Assembly: GCA_001874325.1 (NCBI GenBank)
Contig: MPCW01000007.1
Coordinates: 1 to 64,000 of the forward strand
DNA: 64,000 bases
DNA from: Flavobacterium sp. MedPE-SWcel
GTDB lineage: Bacteria; Bacteroidota; Bacteroidia; Flavobacteriales; Flavobacteriaceae
Direction of reading: 5' to 3'
The position numbers were made by a program, and so were the translations under genes. The notes under the pieces are model-generated. The model saw only the letters and a list, made by a program, of their open reading frames with translations, ran no database searches and was not told the DNA's origin. Of the stretch, positions 10,078-18,886 are shown in pieces. Numbering within the stretch: position 1 is the first letter of the stretch; every line of letters begins with the position of its first letter.

Positions 10078-10133
10078 TCTCTAAAATTATCATGATTACT
10101 TTGCATTAAAGTTAATCGTGGTAATTTTAGAGA
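10078..10133. repeat. Long imperfect hairpin after the serine hydrolase gene
   Basis: Arms of 21 bases (TCTCTAAAATTATCATGATTA and its near reverse complement, two G-U wobbles in RNA) flank a 14-base loop. It may end or stabilise the upstream mRNA; there is no T-run of usual length. Confidence 0.6.
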
Positions 10134-10314
10134 CTAGTTGTTTTAAGATAATTCTTACATTAAAAAACACCTGAAACATAACACATTGTAAACAAGATAC
10201 TTCTATACAAAGCCCCAGTATACAATAGAAAACAAAAAATGTTCTTAATAAAAATTTAACTAAAAATATTCATTTTTTTATTAATGTAATAGTAAATATT
10301 ACAAAAAGTAGCCT

Positions 10315-10556
10315 TACCTTTGTACAATAAGTTCTACACCCAAAACGAGCGTTTTTTCGAACAGAATAAATAATCGGATAGAGCTTATCAAATACGGATT
10401 CTCAAGTTCTGAATATATATACAGGCAGTAGGTAATTATCGAAAAGGAAATAGAAACGCTTTTAGGTAATTTCGAAAGTAATTATGGTGGATTGTTCTAT
10501 CGTAATTGTTTAGTAATTTTTTAGTTGGATGGATCCCCGGTAGCAATACCGGGGTT
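10315..10556 (+). ncRNA. Candidate small transcript or decayed gene remnant
   Basis: A TACCTTTG -7 box at 10315-10322 would start a transcript near 10329. It would end at the hairpin CCCCGGTA-GCAA-TACCGGGG (10535-10554), giving about 225 bases without a good reading frame. The last part (10480-10531) copies the 3' end and UTR of the T9SS gene at 3183-7376. It may be a remnant of a deleted paralogue that kept its promoter and 3' end, or a regulatory RNA. Both readings are inference. Confidence 0.4.
10480..10531 (+). repeat. 3'-end segment, copy 2
   Basis: 52 bases closely matching 7361-7411, again followed by a C-rich hairpin. In the matching frame it encodes VIMVD but reads on for several codons because the stop is lost. 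Confidence 0.85.
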
Positions 10557-10615
10557 CTTACTTTATAACCACTTCGTATTTATCTTTTTCAATTACAATA
10601 ACCTCATATAAAAAC

Positions 10616-10644
10616 AAAAAATCACGGACTAAGCCGTGATTTTT
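10616..10644. terminator. Bidirectional terminator
   Basis: Stem AAAAATCACGG / CCGTGATTTTT with 6-base loop. It lies 20 bases beyond the stop of the minus-strand gene at 10664. Confidence 0.8.
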
Positions 10645-10663
10645 ATCCAGTATATACTACTTA

Positions 10664-13582
10664 TTATTTCCCTCCTATTTTCTCAAGATATTCACCTAAA
10701 GGAATATCAAAACCAACACCAACAAAAAAGTTATTGCCGAAAGGTTGATCTTTTACAAAAGGTGTTCCTATAGTAAAATTAACATCTAGGGCATTATAAA
10801 AACGTACTCCTAAACCAGCCCCAATATGTACAAAATCAAAATCCTCATCGGTCGTAGTATTAGCAAGAGAATATAGTAACCCAGAACCGTACACAACAGC
10901 ATATAAATCGTTTATAAACGGGGTTCTCTCATTAAGGTATATATCATCTTTAATAACATTACTATACCCCTTATACTTTTTAAAACTATGGATATTTATT
11001 TCTAACCCTAGCTTCTCTGAAGCAAAACCAATATTACTAATTTTTCTTGACGCATTAACAACCTCTTCACCATCTGCATTTATAGAAGTAGTCGCAGGAT
11101 ACTCAAATTTATTATTTAAAAAGAAGTTTTGATTAAGCCCTAAGGAAAGGTATAATGAAAAATGAGACGTATTATTTTTATCATAATATGTTTTTAAATC
11201 ATTAAGTGTAGAAGCCACATCTAGCTCTACATAATTCTCATTTGTATTTACAATAGAGTACTTTTTCATAGCATTTATAAATACTAAATAACTATCCTTA
11301 AACTTACCATCCTTAAGATTATCTTCTACACTTTCGCTCCCCATTCTTAACATGTCTACAACTGTTGTAAATGTCTCTGCTTTATCTAGCTTATCTATTT
11401 TAGCAATAAACTCAAGTAGCATCATTAATTCTTTATCATACTCTAAACCATTTATTTTAGTTAAAACTTTAATTTTTAACATCGGCACAAGTATATTGGC
11501 ATGACTAAGTATTTTATCGTAGTAAGCCTTATTATTTCCGTCTCTTAGTTTTAGCTCTATTAAGCGCTGTAAAAAATTATCTTCAAAGTAATTAATATCC
11601 TTAAGTGAAACATCATCTTTACTTGAAAGTTCTTTTAACTTAATATATACTCCACTCATTAACCCAGCTGTTTTATTTACAGTAGTAGAATCTTTAACAA
11701 CACTAGAATCATAATTACCATCTTGAATTATATCCATGAGATAATTTAAATGCGATTTAAAAAAACCTTTCTGCCCTATATCTTTAACAACTGATTCAAT
11801 ATTCTTTTCAACTTCACCTTTATCTATCTTATTGATATCAATAAGTCTCTTATTAATTATATCTGTATTATCATTTAGTTTTTTAATTGCTCCATTAAAA
11901 CTATTTACAAGTGTTCCATAATTAACACTACTTACATTAACAGAATCAATATTGGCTATCATATTTATCACCTCATTATCTGTTAGTTCTTTTGCAACAC
12001 CATCACTCTTAAACTCATACTCCATTCGACCATTCCTTTTAGAGTTAACTTTATCATATGTAATACTTGCTTTTTTAATAACATTAATCTGACTATCAAT
12101 AACCTCTAAGTTACTTATATTTAGCTTCTTAAACCCTGAAGAGCCTTTCGAAATCATTGCATCAATCTGAATATGCTTAATATCCATTTGCTTTATTTCT
12201 TCATACTTCTCAAGAATCGTTTTAATATCTTTTACATTTACATCTAATGAATCTATATGCTTAAATTCAGAAACTTTTTCAGTTTTAAGCTTTGTTAAAA
12301 GCTCCAACTTATAAAGCCCATCTCTAATATTACCTGAATCGTCTAAGTCTTTTATAATACTATTAAAATCAACGTCTTTACCCTCCACCATATATGAAGC
12401 TAATTTTTTAAAACTTAATTTCTTAACTTCCTCTAGTATATCATTAGACTTATAATCATCACTTTTCAAAAACTCTATAATTATATCATAATGAGCCACA
12501 TAATTTCTAATCCGAACACTTATTTTTTCCTTAAGTATATTTAAAGCATCCTGATATTCTTTACCTTTATTTTTATCAGATAACCCTAAATAAAAGTCAT
12601 CTTTAGTATAGTCTATCTTATTTTTAAAAAAGCCTTTCTCTTGCAATAAATCTACTTCAGAAAGAGACAAGCTAACCACATCAAGTACATGTCCAAAAGG
12701 AATTTTATATCCCTGTAGAGTTCTAGTAGGATCCCTTAACTCCTTATCTACTTTTACAAGCAAATCATATAAATCTTTATCTAATTTTAACCGCTTTATA
12801 CCTTCAAAATCTAAACATTTTATAAGCTTTGCAACATTATCTTTTTGATTATTTTTAGCTTGAATATAAGCCTCTCTCAAGGTATTATACCCTACATTGT
12901 CAGCACCTATACCTCTTCTTAACTTTATCTTCTTAATCAGTTCTGAAAGCTCTGCTATCTCTTTATTTTTTTTACTATTTTCCTCAAAGGTTAAAAGACC
13001 TAAACTACTATTAGTCGTACCAATTTCATTATTCTTCTCATATATCTCGTACTCCAACTTTAATAAATTCCTGTTAAACAATTTATCAAACCAGAAATAA
13101 TCGTCCTCACCTCCAATAACTTTTCTTTTTAAATCGAGATAGTTTTCACGAATACGAACATTGGGATTCGAATTAACATAAACTGTATAAGAACTGTTTA
13201 CATTTTTTATTTCTTTAAAAGCATTATACTTGTTATAAAGTGCATAAGTAACACCAAGCGCTAAGGCATAATTTGTAGTAAGCTCTAATATCTCTTTTTC
13301 GATAACCTTTGGGTTCTTTTCGTTTAAAAGGATATTAAGACTGTTTTGTACATAAAACTTTGTGGTATAATCAGACTCTGGAAATAACTTAAGCATAAAG
13401 CGTTTTAAAGCTTCACCCTTTATCTCCTTTTGCTTTTCCATGATTATTTCCGTTAAGGCTTCTACGTCGATAGTCCCCTTATTCATGGTTAAAGTCTCTA
13501 GTCCTACCGCTAAGGTAGGGTCGGTTTGCGCATACAGCGCACATTGCATAAACAAGATGCAGCATAGTAGTACTCTTTTCAT
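10664..13582 (-). CDS. Large exported protein of unknown function, helical body and barrel-like C-terminus
   Basis: 972 residues with a signal peptide (MKRVLLCCILFMQCALYAQ). Residues ~150-790 are highly charged, K/E/D/N/L-rich and predicted largely alpha-helical with coiled-coil stretches. The last ~160 residues alternate in outer-membrane style (FSLYLSLGLNQNFFL, DLYAVVYGSGLLYSL, HIGAGLGVRFYNALDVNFTIG, NFFVGVGFDIPLGEY), suggesting beta-strands of a small barrel. I do not recognise the family. The architecture suggests an outer-membrane-anchored protein with a long periplasmic or surface helical domain. It is transcribed alone, between two terminators. Confidence 0.7.
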   Translation of the reverse strand: MKRVLLCCILFMQCALYAQTDPTLAVGLETLTMNKGTIDVEALTEIIMEKQKEIKGEALKRFMLKLFPESDYTTKFYVQNSLNILLNEKNPKVIEKEILELTTNYALALGVTYALYNKYNAFKEIKNVNSSYTVYVNSNPNVRIRENYLDLKRKVIGGEDDYFWFDKLFNRNLLKLEYEIYEKNNEIGTTNSSLGLLTFEENSKKNKEIAELSELIKKIKLRRGIGADNVGYNTLREAYIQAKNNQKDNVAKLIKCLDFEGIKRLKLDKDLYDLLVKVDKELRDPTRTLQGYKIPFGHVLDVVSLSLSEVDLLQEKGFFKNKIDYTKDDFYLGLSDKNKGKEYQDALNILKEKISVRIRNYVAHYDIIIEFLKSDDYKSNDILEEVKKLSFKKLASYMVEGKDVDFNSIIKDLDDSGNIRDGLYKLELLTKLKTEKVSEFKHIDSLDVNVKDIKTILEKYEEIKQMDIKHIQIDAMISKGSSGFKKLNISNLEVIDSQINVIKKASITYDKVNSKRNGRMEYEFKSDGVAKELTDNEVINMIANIDSVNVSSVNYGTLVNSFNGAIKKLNDNTDIINKRLIDINKIDKGEVEKNIESVVKDIGQKGFFKSHLNYLMDIIQDGNYDSSVVKDSTTVNKTAGLMSGVYIKLKELSSKDDVSLKDINYFEDNFLQRLIELKLRDGNNKAYYDKILSHANILVPMLKIKVLTKINGLEYDKELMMLLEFIAKIDKLDKAETFTTVVDMLRMGSESVEDNLKDGKFKDSYLVFINAMKKYSIVNTNENYVELDVASTLNDLKTYYDKNNTSHFSLYLSLGLNQNFFLNNKFEYPATTSINADGEEVVNASRKISNIGFASEKLGLEINIHSFKKYKGYSNVIKDDIYLNERTPFINDLYAVVYGSGLLYSLANTTTDEDFDFVHIGAGLGVRFYNALDVNFTIGTPFVKDQPFGNNFFVGVGFDIPLGEYLEKIGGK

Positions 13583-13671
13583 AATCGTTTAGTTAAAATT
13601 TATTTAGTTACTAGCGAATTTAAGTTAAATATCTAAAACACTAATAACCAGTTAACAACATTTACAAAAAG

Positions 13672-13697
13672 AAAAGCCCCGCTTAACGCAGGGCTTA
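13672..13697 (-). terminator. Terminator of metG
   Basis: On the minus strand, AAGCCC...GGGCTT hairpin followed by TTTTCTTTTT, 28 bases past the metG stop. Confidence 0.75.
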
Positions 13698-13724
13698 CAT
13701 ATATATCTATATTTCAACTATTCT

Positions 13725-15785
13725 TTAACTAATTATCTCACCATCTGCTACATTATCAGTATCAGGGTTTACAAACACTAGTTTTCCTTCTTTATCCTCT
13801 GTCATTAGTATCATTCCTTCGCTTTCTACACCACGTAATTTTCTTGGCGCAAGGTTTACTAATACTGTAACACGTTTACCAATTATATCCTCAGGCTTAA
13901 AACTCTCTGCAATACCACTCACTATAGTACGCACATCAATACCAGTATCAACTTTTAGTACCAACAACTTCTTAGCCTTTGGCATTTTCTCTGCTTCAAG
14001 TATAGTACCTGTACGAATATCCATTTTAGAGAAATCCTCAAAGGTAGCCAACTCTTTTTGAGGTTCAGCTTTTTTATTCTCGGCAGCATTAGCTGTTTTT
14101 GTAGCCTCTAGCTTGTCTATCTGTTTTTGTATTGCCTCATCTTCTATTTTAGCAAAAAGTAACTCTGCCTTACCTATAGTATGTTCTGCTGCGATAAGCA
14201 CCTCTTTAGATGTTATATCACCCCATTGTAAACCACCGTCTAACTTAAGTATATTCTTTAGTTTACCCGATGTAAATGGCAAAAACGGCTCACTAAGCAC
14301 TGCTAATGCTGTAGCTATTTGTAAAGCCACATACATTTGTGTTTTTACACGTTCAGGATCTTGCTTAACCATCTTCCAAGGCTCCTCGTCAGCTAAATAC
14401 TTATTACCTAAACGCGCTAAATTCATTAGCTCGCTAAGTGCCTCTCTAAAACGGTAACGCTCTACAGAGCTTGCTATAACAGCAGGATAAGCACGAAGTT
14501 CGGCAAGTGTAGCCGTATCTACTTCGCTAAATTCATTAGGTTGTGGTACAACACCATTATAATACTTATTAGTAAGTACCACTACTCTATTTATAAAGTT
14601 ACCAAATATGGCAACTAACTCATTATTATTACGTGCTTGGAAGTCTTTCCAAGTAAAATCGTTATCCTTAGTTTCTGGAGCGTTTGATGTTAATGCATAA
14701 CGCAATACATCTTGCTGCTCTGGAAAATCTTCTAGGTATTCGTGTAACCAAACCGCCCAGTTTTTAGACGTAGATAATTTATTACCCTCAAGGTTTAAGA
14801 ACTCATTAGCAGGAACATTATCTGGCAATATATAACTCCCTTCTGCCTTTAGCATCGCAGGGAATATTATACAGTGAAAAACAATATTATCTTTCCCTAT
14901 AAAGTGTACTAACTTAGTATCATCACTCTTCCAGTACGGCTCCCAGTCTTTACCTTCTCTTTCTGCCCACTCTTTTGTAGATGATATATAACCTATAGGT
15001 GCATCAAACCAAACATAAAGTACTTTACCCTCTGCCCCTTCTACAGGAACAGATATACCCCAGTCAAGATCACGTGTTACTGCACGAGGTTTTAATCCAT
15101 CGTCTAACCACGATTTTACTTGACCATACACGTTAGATTTCCAGTCGTTTTTATGACCTTCTAATATCCACTCGCGTAAAAAAGTATCATATTCATCTAA
15201 TGGTAAAAACCAGTGTTTTGTACTCTTAGTAATAGGAATAGATCCTGAAATTGTCGATTTTGGGTTAATTAAGTCCGTAGCGTTTAATGATGAACCACAT
15301 TTTTCACATTGGTCGCCATAAGCCTCTTCATTACCACACTTTGGGCAAGTACCCATCACAAAACGATCGGCAAGAAACTGATTAGCCTCTTCGTCATACA
15401 ACTGCTCTGTAACCTCTTCTATAAACTTTCCTTCTTTATACAGCTTCTTGAAAAACTCAGATGCTGTATCATGATGCATTTTAGACGATGTACGCGAGTA
15501 GTTATCAAACGATATCCCGAAATCTAAAAACGATTGTTTTATAATTCCATTATACTTGTCTATTACCGCCTGTGGCTCTATACCCTCTTTTTTAGCCTTC
15601 ATAGGTATAGCAGCACCATGCTCGTCACTACCACAAATAAAAGCTACATCTTTATCCTGTAACCTCAAGAAACGTGAGTAAATATCAGCAGGTACATACA
15701 CCCCTGCAAGGTGACCTATGTGTATAGGTCCATTAGTATATGGCAATGCTGCCGTAATAGTATATCGTTTTGAATCTTGTATCAT
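13725..15785 (-). CDS. metG: Methionine-tRNA ligase
   Basis: 686 residues, the long form of cytoplasmic MetRS. It charges tRNA-Met with methionine using ATP. The class I HIGH motif appears in [14 protein letters not shown] near residue 20; a zinc knuckle with four cysteines (CPKCG...CEKCG) lies at ~146-163; the KMSKS loop is the usual MetRS-type variant KLSTSK near 335. The C-terminal ~105 residues ([19 protein letters not shown] onward) form the tRNA-binding OB-fold domain used for dimerisation. A -7 box lies just upstream and a terminator downstream, so the gene stands alone. Confidence 0.98.
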   Translation of the reverse strand: MIQDSKRYTITAALPYTNGPIHIGHLAGVYVPADIYSRFLRLQDKDVAFICGSDEHGAAIPMKAKKEGIEPQAVIDKYNGIIKQSFLDFGISFDNYSRTSSKMHHDTASEFFKKLYKEGKFIEEVTEQLYDEEANQFLADRFVMGTCPKCGNEEAYGDQCEKCGSSLNATDLINPKSTISGSIPITKSTKHWFLPLDEYDTFLREWILEGHKNDWKSNVYGQVKSWLDDGLKPRAVTRDLDWGISVPVEGAEGKVLYVWFDAPIGYISSTKEWAEREGKDWEPYWKSDDTKLVHFIGKDNIVFHCIIFPAMLKAEGSYILPDNVPANEFLNLEGNKLSTSKNWAVWLHEYLEDFPEQQDVLRYALTSNAPETKDNDFTWKDFQARNNNELVAIFGNFINRVVVLTNKYYNGVVPQPNEFSEVDTATLAELRAYPAVIASSVERYRFREALSELMNLARLGNKYLADEEPWKMVKQDPERVKTQMYVALQIATALAVLSEPFLPFTSGKLKNILKLDGGLQWGDITSKEVLIAAEHTIGKAELLFAKIEDEAIQKQIDKLEATKTANAAENKKAEPQKELATFEDFSKMDIRTGTILEAEKMPKAKKLLVLKVDTGIDVRTIVSGIAESFKPEDIIGKRVTVLVNLAPRKLRGVESEGMILMTEDKEGKLVFVNPDTDNVADGEIIS

Positions 15786-15806
15786 CGGGAAAATTTAATT
15801 TGAATG

Positions 15807-15814
15807 CAAATGTA
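15807..15814 (-). promoter_or_regulatory. -7 box TACATTTG for metG
   Basis: TAnnTTTG on the minus strand 22 bases upstream of the metG start codon; the predicted leader is very short. Confidence 0.6.
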
Positions 15815-15943
15815 CAACATAGTTGCAAAGCCATAAAATCGAAAGTTAGAAACTTTAGCACTGCACAGCTAACAACAAAATCACAAATCATTAAAAACTC
15901 GATCTTGATCTATTTTCCCCTTAATAATTTCACGTCTTTCTAC

Positions 15944-16504
15944 CTATAATAAACTAATAGCTTTCTCTTTAAGCTTCTCATTCAGTTTATCTATCTCCGA
16001 ATTAGCTGACTCAACATCCTCAATAAGGCAATTTTGAATTTCTTCTACTTTAGATTTTATAAAAGACTCTTCACCAGGTAAAATTGGGGCAGAATAAAAT
16101 GTTTGATAATGAACAATTAACTTGTCGTCCTCAATCATTATTTTACTGTTTTTATCAGGTATTTTATTATTAAACCTATCTGTAAATAATCTTAACCTAT
16201 CATCACCTTTTAAATCATAACTCCAATCAACCCTTACACACTTGTAACTCTTACCTCTTCTATTAACATCAAAATCTTCTGGGAATTTTTTACCTGATAC
16301 AGGAATATCTTCAAAATTAGTCGAAGTTCTATTCAAAAAATCAACTTCTAAATATTTAACTTTAAAAGAATCAATAATACTACTTCTCAAACTTTCGAGA
16401 TCAATCTCCTCAAGCTCTTCTTTTGATTTTTTTGCTATTTCATTTTTAATCTCAACTTCAATAAGTTCCAAAAGTTCATCAAATTTTCTTGTAAAAAACG
16501 TCAT
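15944..16504 (-). CDS. Hypothetical cytoplasmic protein, 186 aa
   Basis: A charged soluble protein without signal peptide or membrane segment. The N-terminal ~55 residues (FDELLELIEVEIKNEIAKKSKEELEEI) and the last ~30 (ESANSEIDKLNEKLKEKA) are predicted helices with coiled-coil character; the middle has alternating strands (KSYKCVRVDWSYDL, SKIMIEDDKLIVHYQTFY). I do not recognise a family. Start ATG at 16504 fits a short AT-rich leader. It is flanked by metG (minus) and an unrelated plus-strand operon, so context gives no function. Confidence 0.65.
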   Translation of the reverse strand: MTFFTRKFDELLELIEVEIKNEIAKKSKEELEEIDLESLRSSIIDSFKVKYLEVDFLNRTSTNFEDIPVSGKKFPEDFDVNRRGKSYKCVRVDWSYDLKGDDRLRLFTDRFNNKIPDKNSKIMIEDDKLIVHYQTFYSAPILPGEESFIKSKVEEIQNCLIEDVESANSEIDKLNEKLKEKAISLL

Positions 16505-16698
16505 TTATGTAATTTTTTAATTAATAATGCAAAGATACGCATAAATACAGCACACCCATTTTTCTAAAACCCTACTCAATAACCTAAAAAACAAAACATT
16601 AAAAACGTAAAAACCTTTACACCAAGCTACTTTTCTCACCCTATTTTTGAGTATAATAGCCCTAAAAAACATAACATTTCTTTAGTATCTTGTACCCC

Positions 16699-17598
16699 AT
16701 GAAAACACCAGCTTATTTACAAAAGGGCGACACTATAGGCATACTATCTACTGCCAGAAAATTAACACTAGACCAACTAGCACCCGCTATACAATTACTA
16801 GAAAGCTGGGGGCTCTCTGTAACCATTGGCAAAACAATAGGGTTAGACAACAACAATCAGCTTGCAGGAACTGACGAAGAGCGCGCTGCCGATTTTCAGG
16901 ATATGATAGACAACCCCAATGTAAAAGCAATATGGTGTGCAAAGGGTGGCTATGGTACCGTGCGCATGGTAGATGGTGTAGATTTTACCGGTTTCAAGAA
17001 AAACCCTAAATGGCTCATTGGCTTTAGCGATGTTACTGTACTGCACAGTCACATTAATAACATGAACATACCCACACTACACAGTATTATGTGTCTTACT
17101 ATGCCTAGTGCAACCCCGCAGGCTATAGATAGTTTACGTATGGCACTATTTGGCGAAAAGCTAGCATACAATATAGAACCTCATCCTTATAATAATCAAG
17201 GCACAACACAAGGTGAACTTGTGGGCGGTAATCTATCGGTGCTTTATAGTATTATAGGATCACGATCTGAAGTTGATTATAGCGACAAAATTCTCTTTAT
17301 AGAAGATTTAGACGAATACCTGTACCACATAGACCGTATGATGATGAACCTAGAGCGCAACAGGTACTTTAACAAAGTAAAAGGTATTGTTATAGGCGGT
17401 ATGAGTAGCATGAACGACAACACCATACCTTGGGGTCATGATGCACTCGAAATAATAAAAGATATTACCGCGCCTTACAATATACCTATCTGTTTTAACT
17501 TCCCTGCTGGGCATATAGATGATAACAGAACGCTTGTTCTTGGTACAACCATAACCCTAAACGTTAACGATACTGATACAACTATAACTTTTGACTAA
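16699..17598 (+). CDS. LD-carboxypeptidase (peptidase family S66)
   Basis: About 299 residues from the ATG at 16699; an upstream in-frame TTG at 16690 is less likely because homologues start at MKTPAYLQKGDTIGILSTARK. Family S66 enzymes remove the terminal D-alanine from murein tetrapeptides during cell-wall recycling. The nucleophilic Ser lies in WLIGFSDVTVLHSH, with the supporting Glu in FIEDLDEYLYHIDR and His in FPAGHIDDNRTLVLG, making the Ser-His-Glu triad complete. No signal peptide, so it acts in the cytoplasm. Its stop overlaps the yraN start by one base, indicating translational coupling. Confidence 0.93.
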   Translation: MKTPAYLQKGDTIGILSTARKLTLDQLAPAIQLLESWGLSVTIGKTIGLDNNNQLAGTDEERAADFQDMIDNPNVKAIWCAKGGYGTVRMVDGVDFTGFKKNPKWLIGFSDVTVLHSHINNMNIPTLHSIMCLTMPSATPQAIDSLRMALFGEKLAYNIEPHPYNNQGTTQGELVGGNLSVLYSIIGSRSEVDYSDKILFIEDLDEYLYHIDRMMMNLERNRYFNKVKGIVIGGMSSMNDNTIPWGHDALEIIKDITAPYNIPICFNFPAGHIDDNRTLVLGTTITLNVNDTDTTITFD

Positions 17599-17957
17599 TG
17601 GCAGAGCATAACGATTTAGGCAAACTGGGCGAAGAGCTAGCGGTAGAGCATTTGCAAAAGCAAGGTTACACTATACTCGAAACTAATTGGGTTTATCAGA
17701 AAGCCGAAATTGATATTATTGCTCAAAAAAAAGATACCCTAGCTGTAGTAGAAGTAAAAACACGATCATCTCTCGATTTTGGCACTCCGCAAGATTTTGT
17801 TAAGCCAAAAAAGATACAATTATTGGTAAAAGCCATCAACGAATATATCGTTTTAAACGATCTTGATGTCGAAACACGCTTTGACATTATCGCAATTCAT
17901 AAAAATAACAATAATTTCACAATAGAACACCTAGAAGATGCTTTCTTTCATTTTTAG
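17598..17957 (+). CDS. YraN family (UPF0102) endonuclease-like protein
   Basis: 119 residues, the usual size. Conserved features are GELAVEHLQKQGYTILETNW and the PD-(D/E)xK-like core AEIDIIAQKKDTLAVVEVKTRSS, which resembles Holliday-junction resolvase folds. The biochemical role is not firmly known. The ATG shares its A with the stop of the LD-carboxypeptidase gene (1-base overlap), so the two form an operon. Confidence 0.9.
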   Translation: MAEHNDLGKLGEELAVEHLQKQGYTILETNWVYQKAEIDIIAQKKDTLAVVEVKTRSSLDFGTPQDFVKPKKIQLLVKAINEYIVLNDLDVETRFDIIAIHKNNNNFTIEHLEDAFFHF

Positions 17958-18143
17958 GAAAATGTTAAAATAATCAGTTCAATATTGACAATTAACTACT
18001 TATCTACCCGTTTTACTGAAAAGAAGCAGTGTTTTTAAATGTTAAATATCAAAAAAAATGTTACTTTTATAACATAAAGTCGAAAAACACACTGTTTTCT
18101 TTATTTTTAGTTTATCAAATATTTAACAGATTGTTTTAGTTTG

Positions 18144-18151
18144 TATATTTG
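18144..18151 (+). promoter_or_regulatory. -7 box TATATTTG upstream of the ACT-domain gene
   Basis: TAnnTTTG match 39 bases before the ATG at 18190. Confidence 0.6.
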
Positions 18152-18189
18152 TTTCAACAAACAACAACTACAACACAACTTTTTAACGT

Positions 18190-18852
18190 ATGAAAACAAT
18201 TTCTTCTGTAGTAGAACACTACATTAAGACTAAACCCTTTTTGTTAAGTGCTCTCTCACAAGGTATCATTAATCTAACATCTCTGGCACGAAACATGATG
18301 CCAGAATTAGAGCAAGAACTAGGTAAGGATATAAAACAAGGGGCAGTGGTAATGTCTTTAAAAAGACTATCGGAAGATCTTGACTTTCGCCTTAACCACA
18401 AAATTGTAAAAGTACTAAAAAGCATTGGCGAAATTACTGTTCGTTCTTCACTAACAGATTATACTTTCGCAATATCTGAAACAATGCTAGACAAACACGT
18501 AGAGCTTATAAACAGAATTACAGCTAACCCAGAAGTATTTTATACCTCATCACGTGGTGTAAATGAAACTAACATTGTGGTAAGTTCATCTGTAAGCGAA
18601 ACGGTACAAGAACTTTTTGCCGAAGAAAAAATGATAGAATGCACAGACAACTTGGCTTCTATTACGGTAAAACTTCCTAAAGAGAATATTTCTACCCCGG
18701 GGGTGTACTACTACATTTTCCAGAGGTTAGCTTGGGAAGGTATCATTATTAACGAAGTTATCTCGACATCTTACGAATTTACCATACTTGTAAGCGAAGA
18801 CGAAATAGATCTTGCATTTAAAGTCATAAAAGATTTAAAAAATCTACAATAA
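18190..18852 (+). CDS. ACT-domain protein, aspartokinase-like regulatory region only
   Basis: 220 residues with no kinase domain. The N-terminal ~85 residues are helical with a winged-helix-like look (LSALSQGIINLTSLARNMMPELEQELGKDIKQGAVVMSLKRL). The C-terminal half has two ACT-like repeats (ETNIVVSSSVSETVQELFAEEKMIEC; ISTPGVYYYIFQRLAWEGIIINEVISTSYEFTILV cut here only in description) that resemble aspartokinase regulatory domains. Such stand-alone proteins in Bacteroidota are often labelled aspartate kinase, but without the catalytic part they probably sense a small molecule, perhaps an amino acid, and may bind DNA through the N-terminal region. The metalloprotease gene follows after 34 bases. 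Confidence 0.7.
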   Translation: MKTISSVVEHYIKTKPFLLSALSQGIINLTSLARNMMPELEQELGKDIKQGAVVMSLKRLSEDLDFRLNHKIVKVLKSIGEITVRSSLTDYTFAISETMLDKHVELINRITANPEVFYTSSRGVNETNIVVSSSVSETVQELFAEEKMIECTDNLASITVKLPKENISTPGVYYYIFQRLAWEGIIINEVISTSYEFTILVSEDEIDLAFKVIKDLKNLQ

Positions 18853-18886
18853 AAAGATCCGATTTACGTTATGTCATAAAAGATTT

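Larger units (their letters stand above)
10018..10663. other. 646-base intergenic region with hairpin, possible small transcript and repeat copy
   Basis: No convincing protein gene. It contains a 21-base-pair hairpin (10078-10133), a -7 box (10315-10322), the second copy of the T9SS 3'-end block (10480-10531), a C-rich hairpin (10535-10554) and a terminator (10616-10644) shared with the convergent downstream gene. Confidence 0.7.

Noticed and set aside
7361..10531. Insertion sequence or transposon between the two 3'-end copies
   Set aside because: No transposase and no terminal inverted repeats; the copies coincide with a gene's 3' end and terminator context instead.
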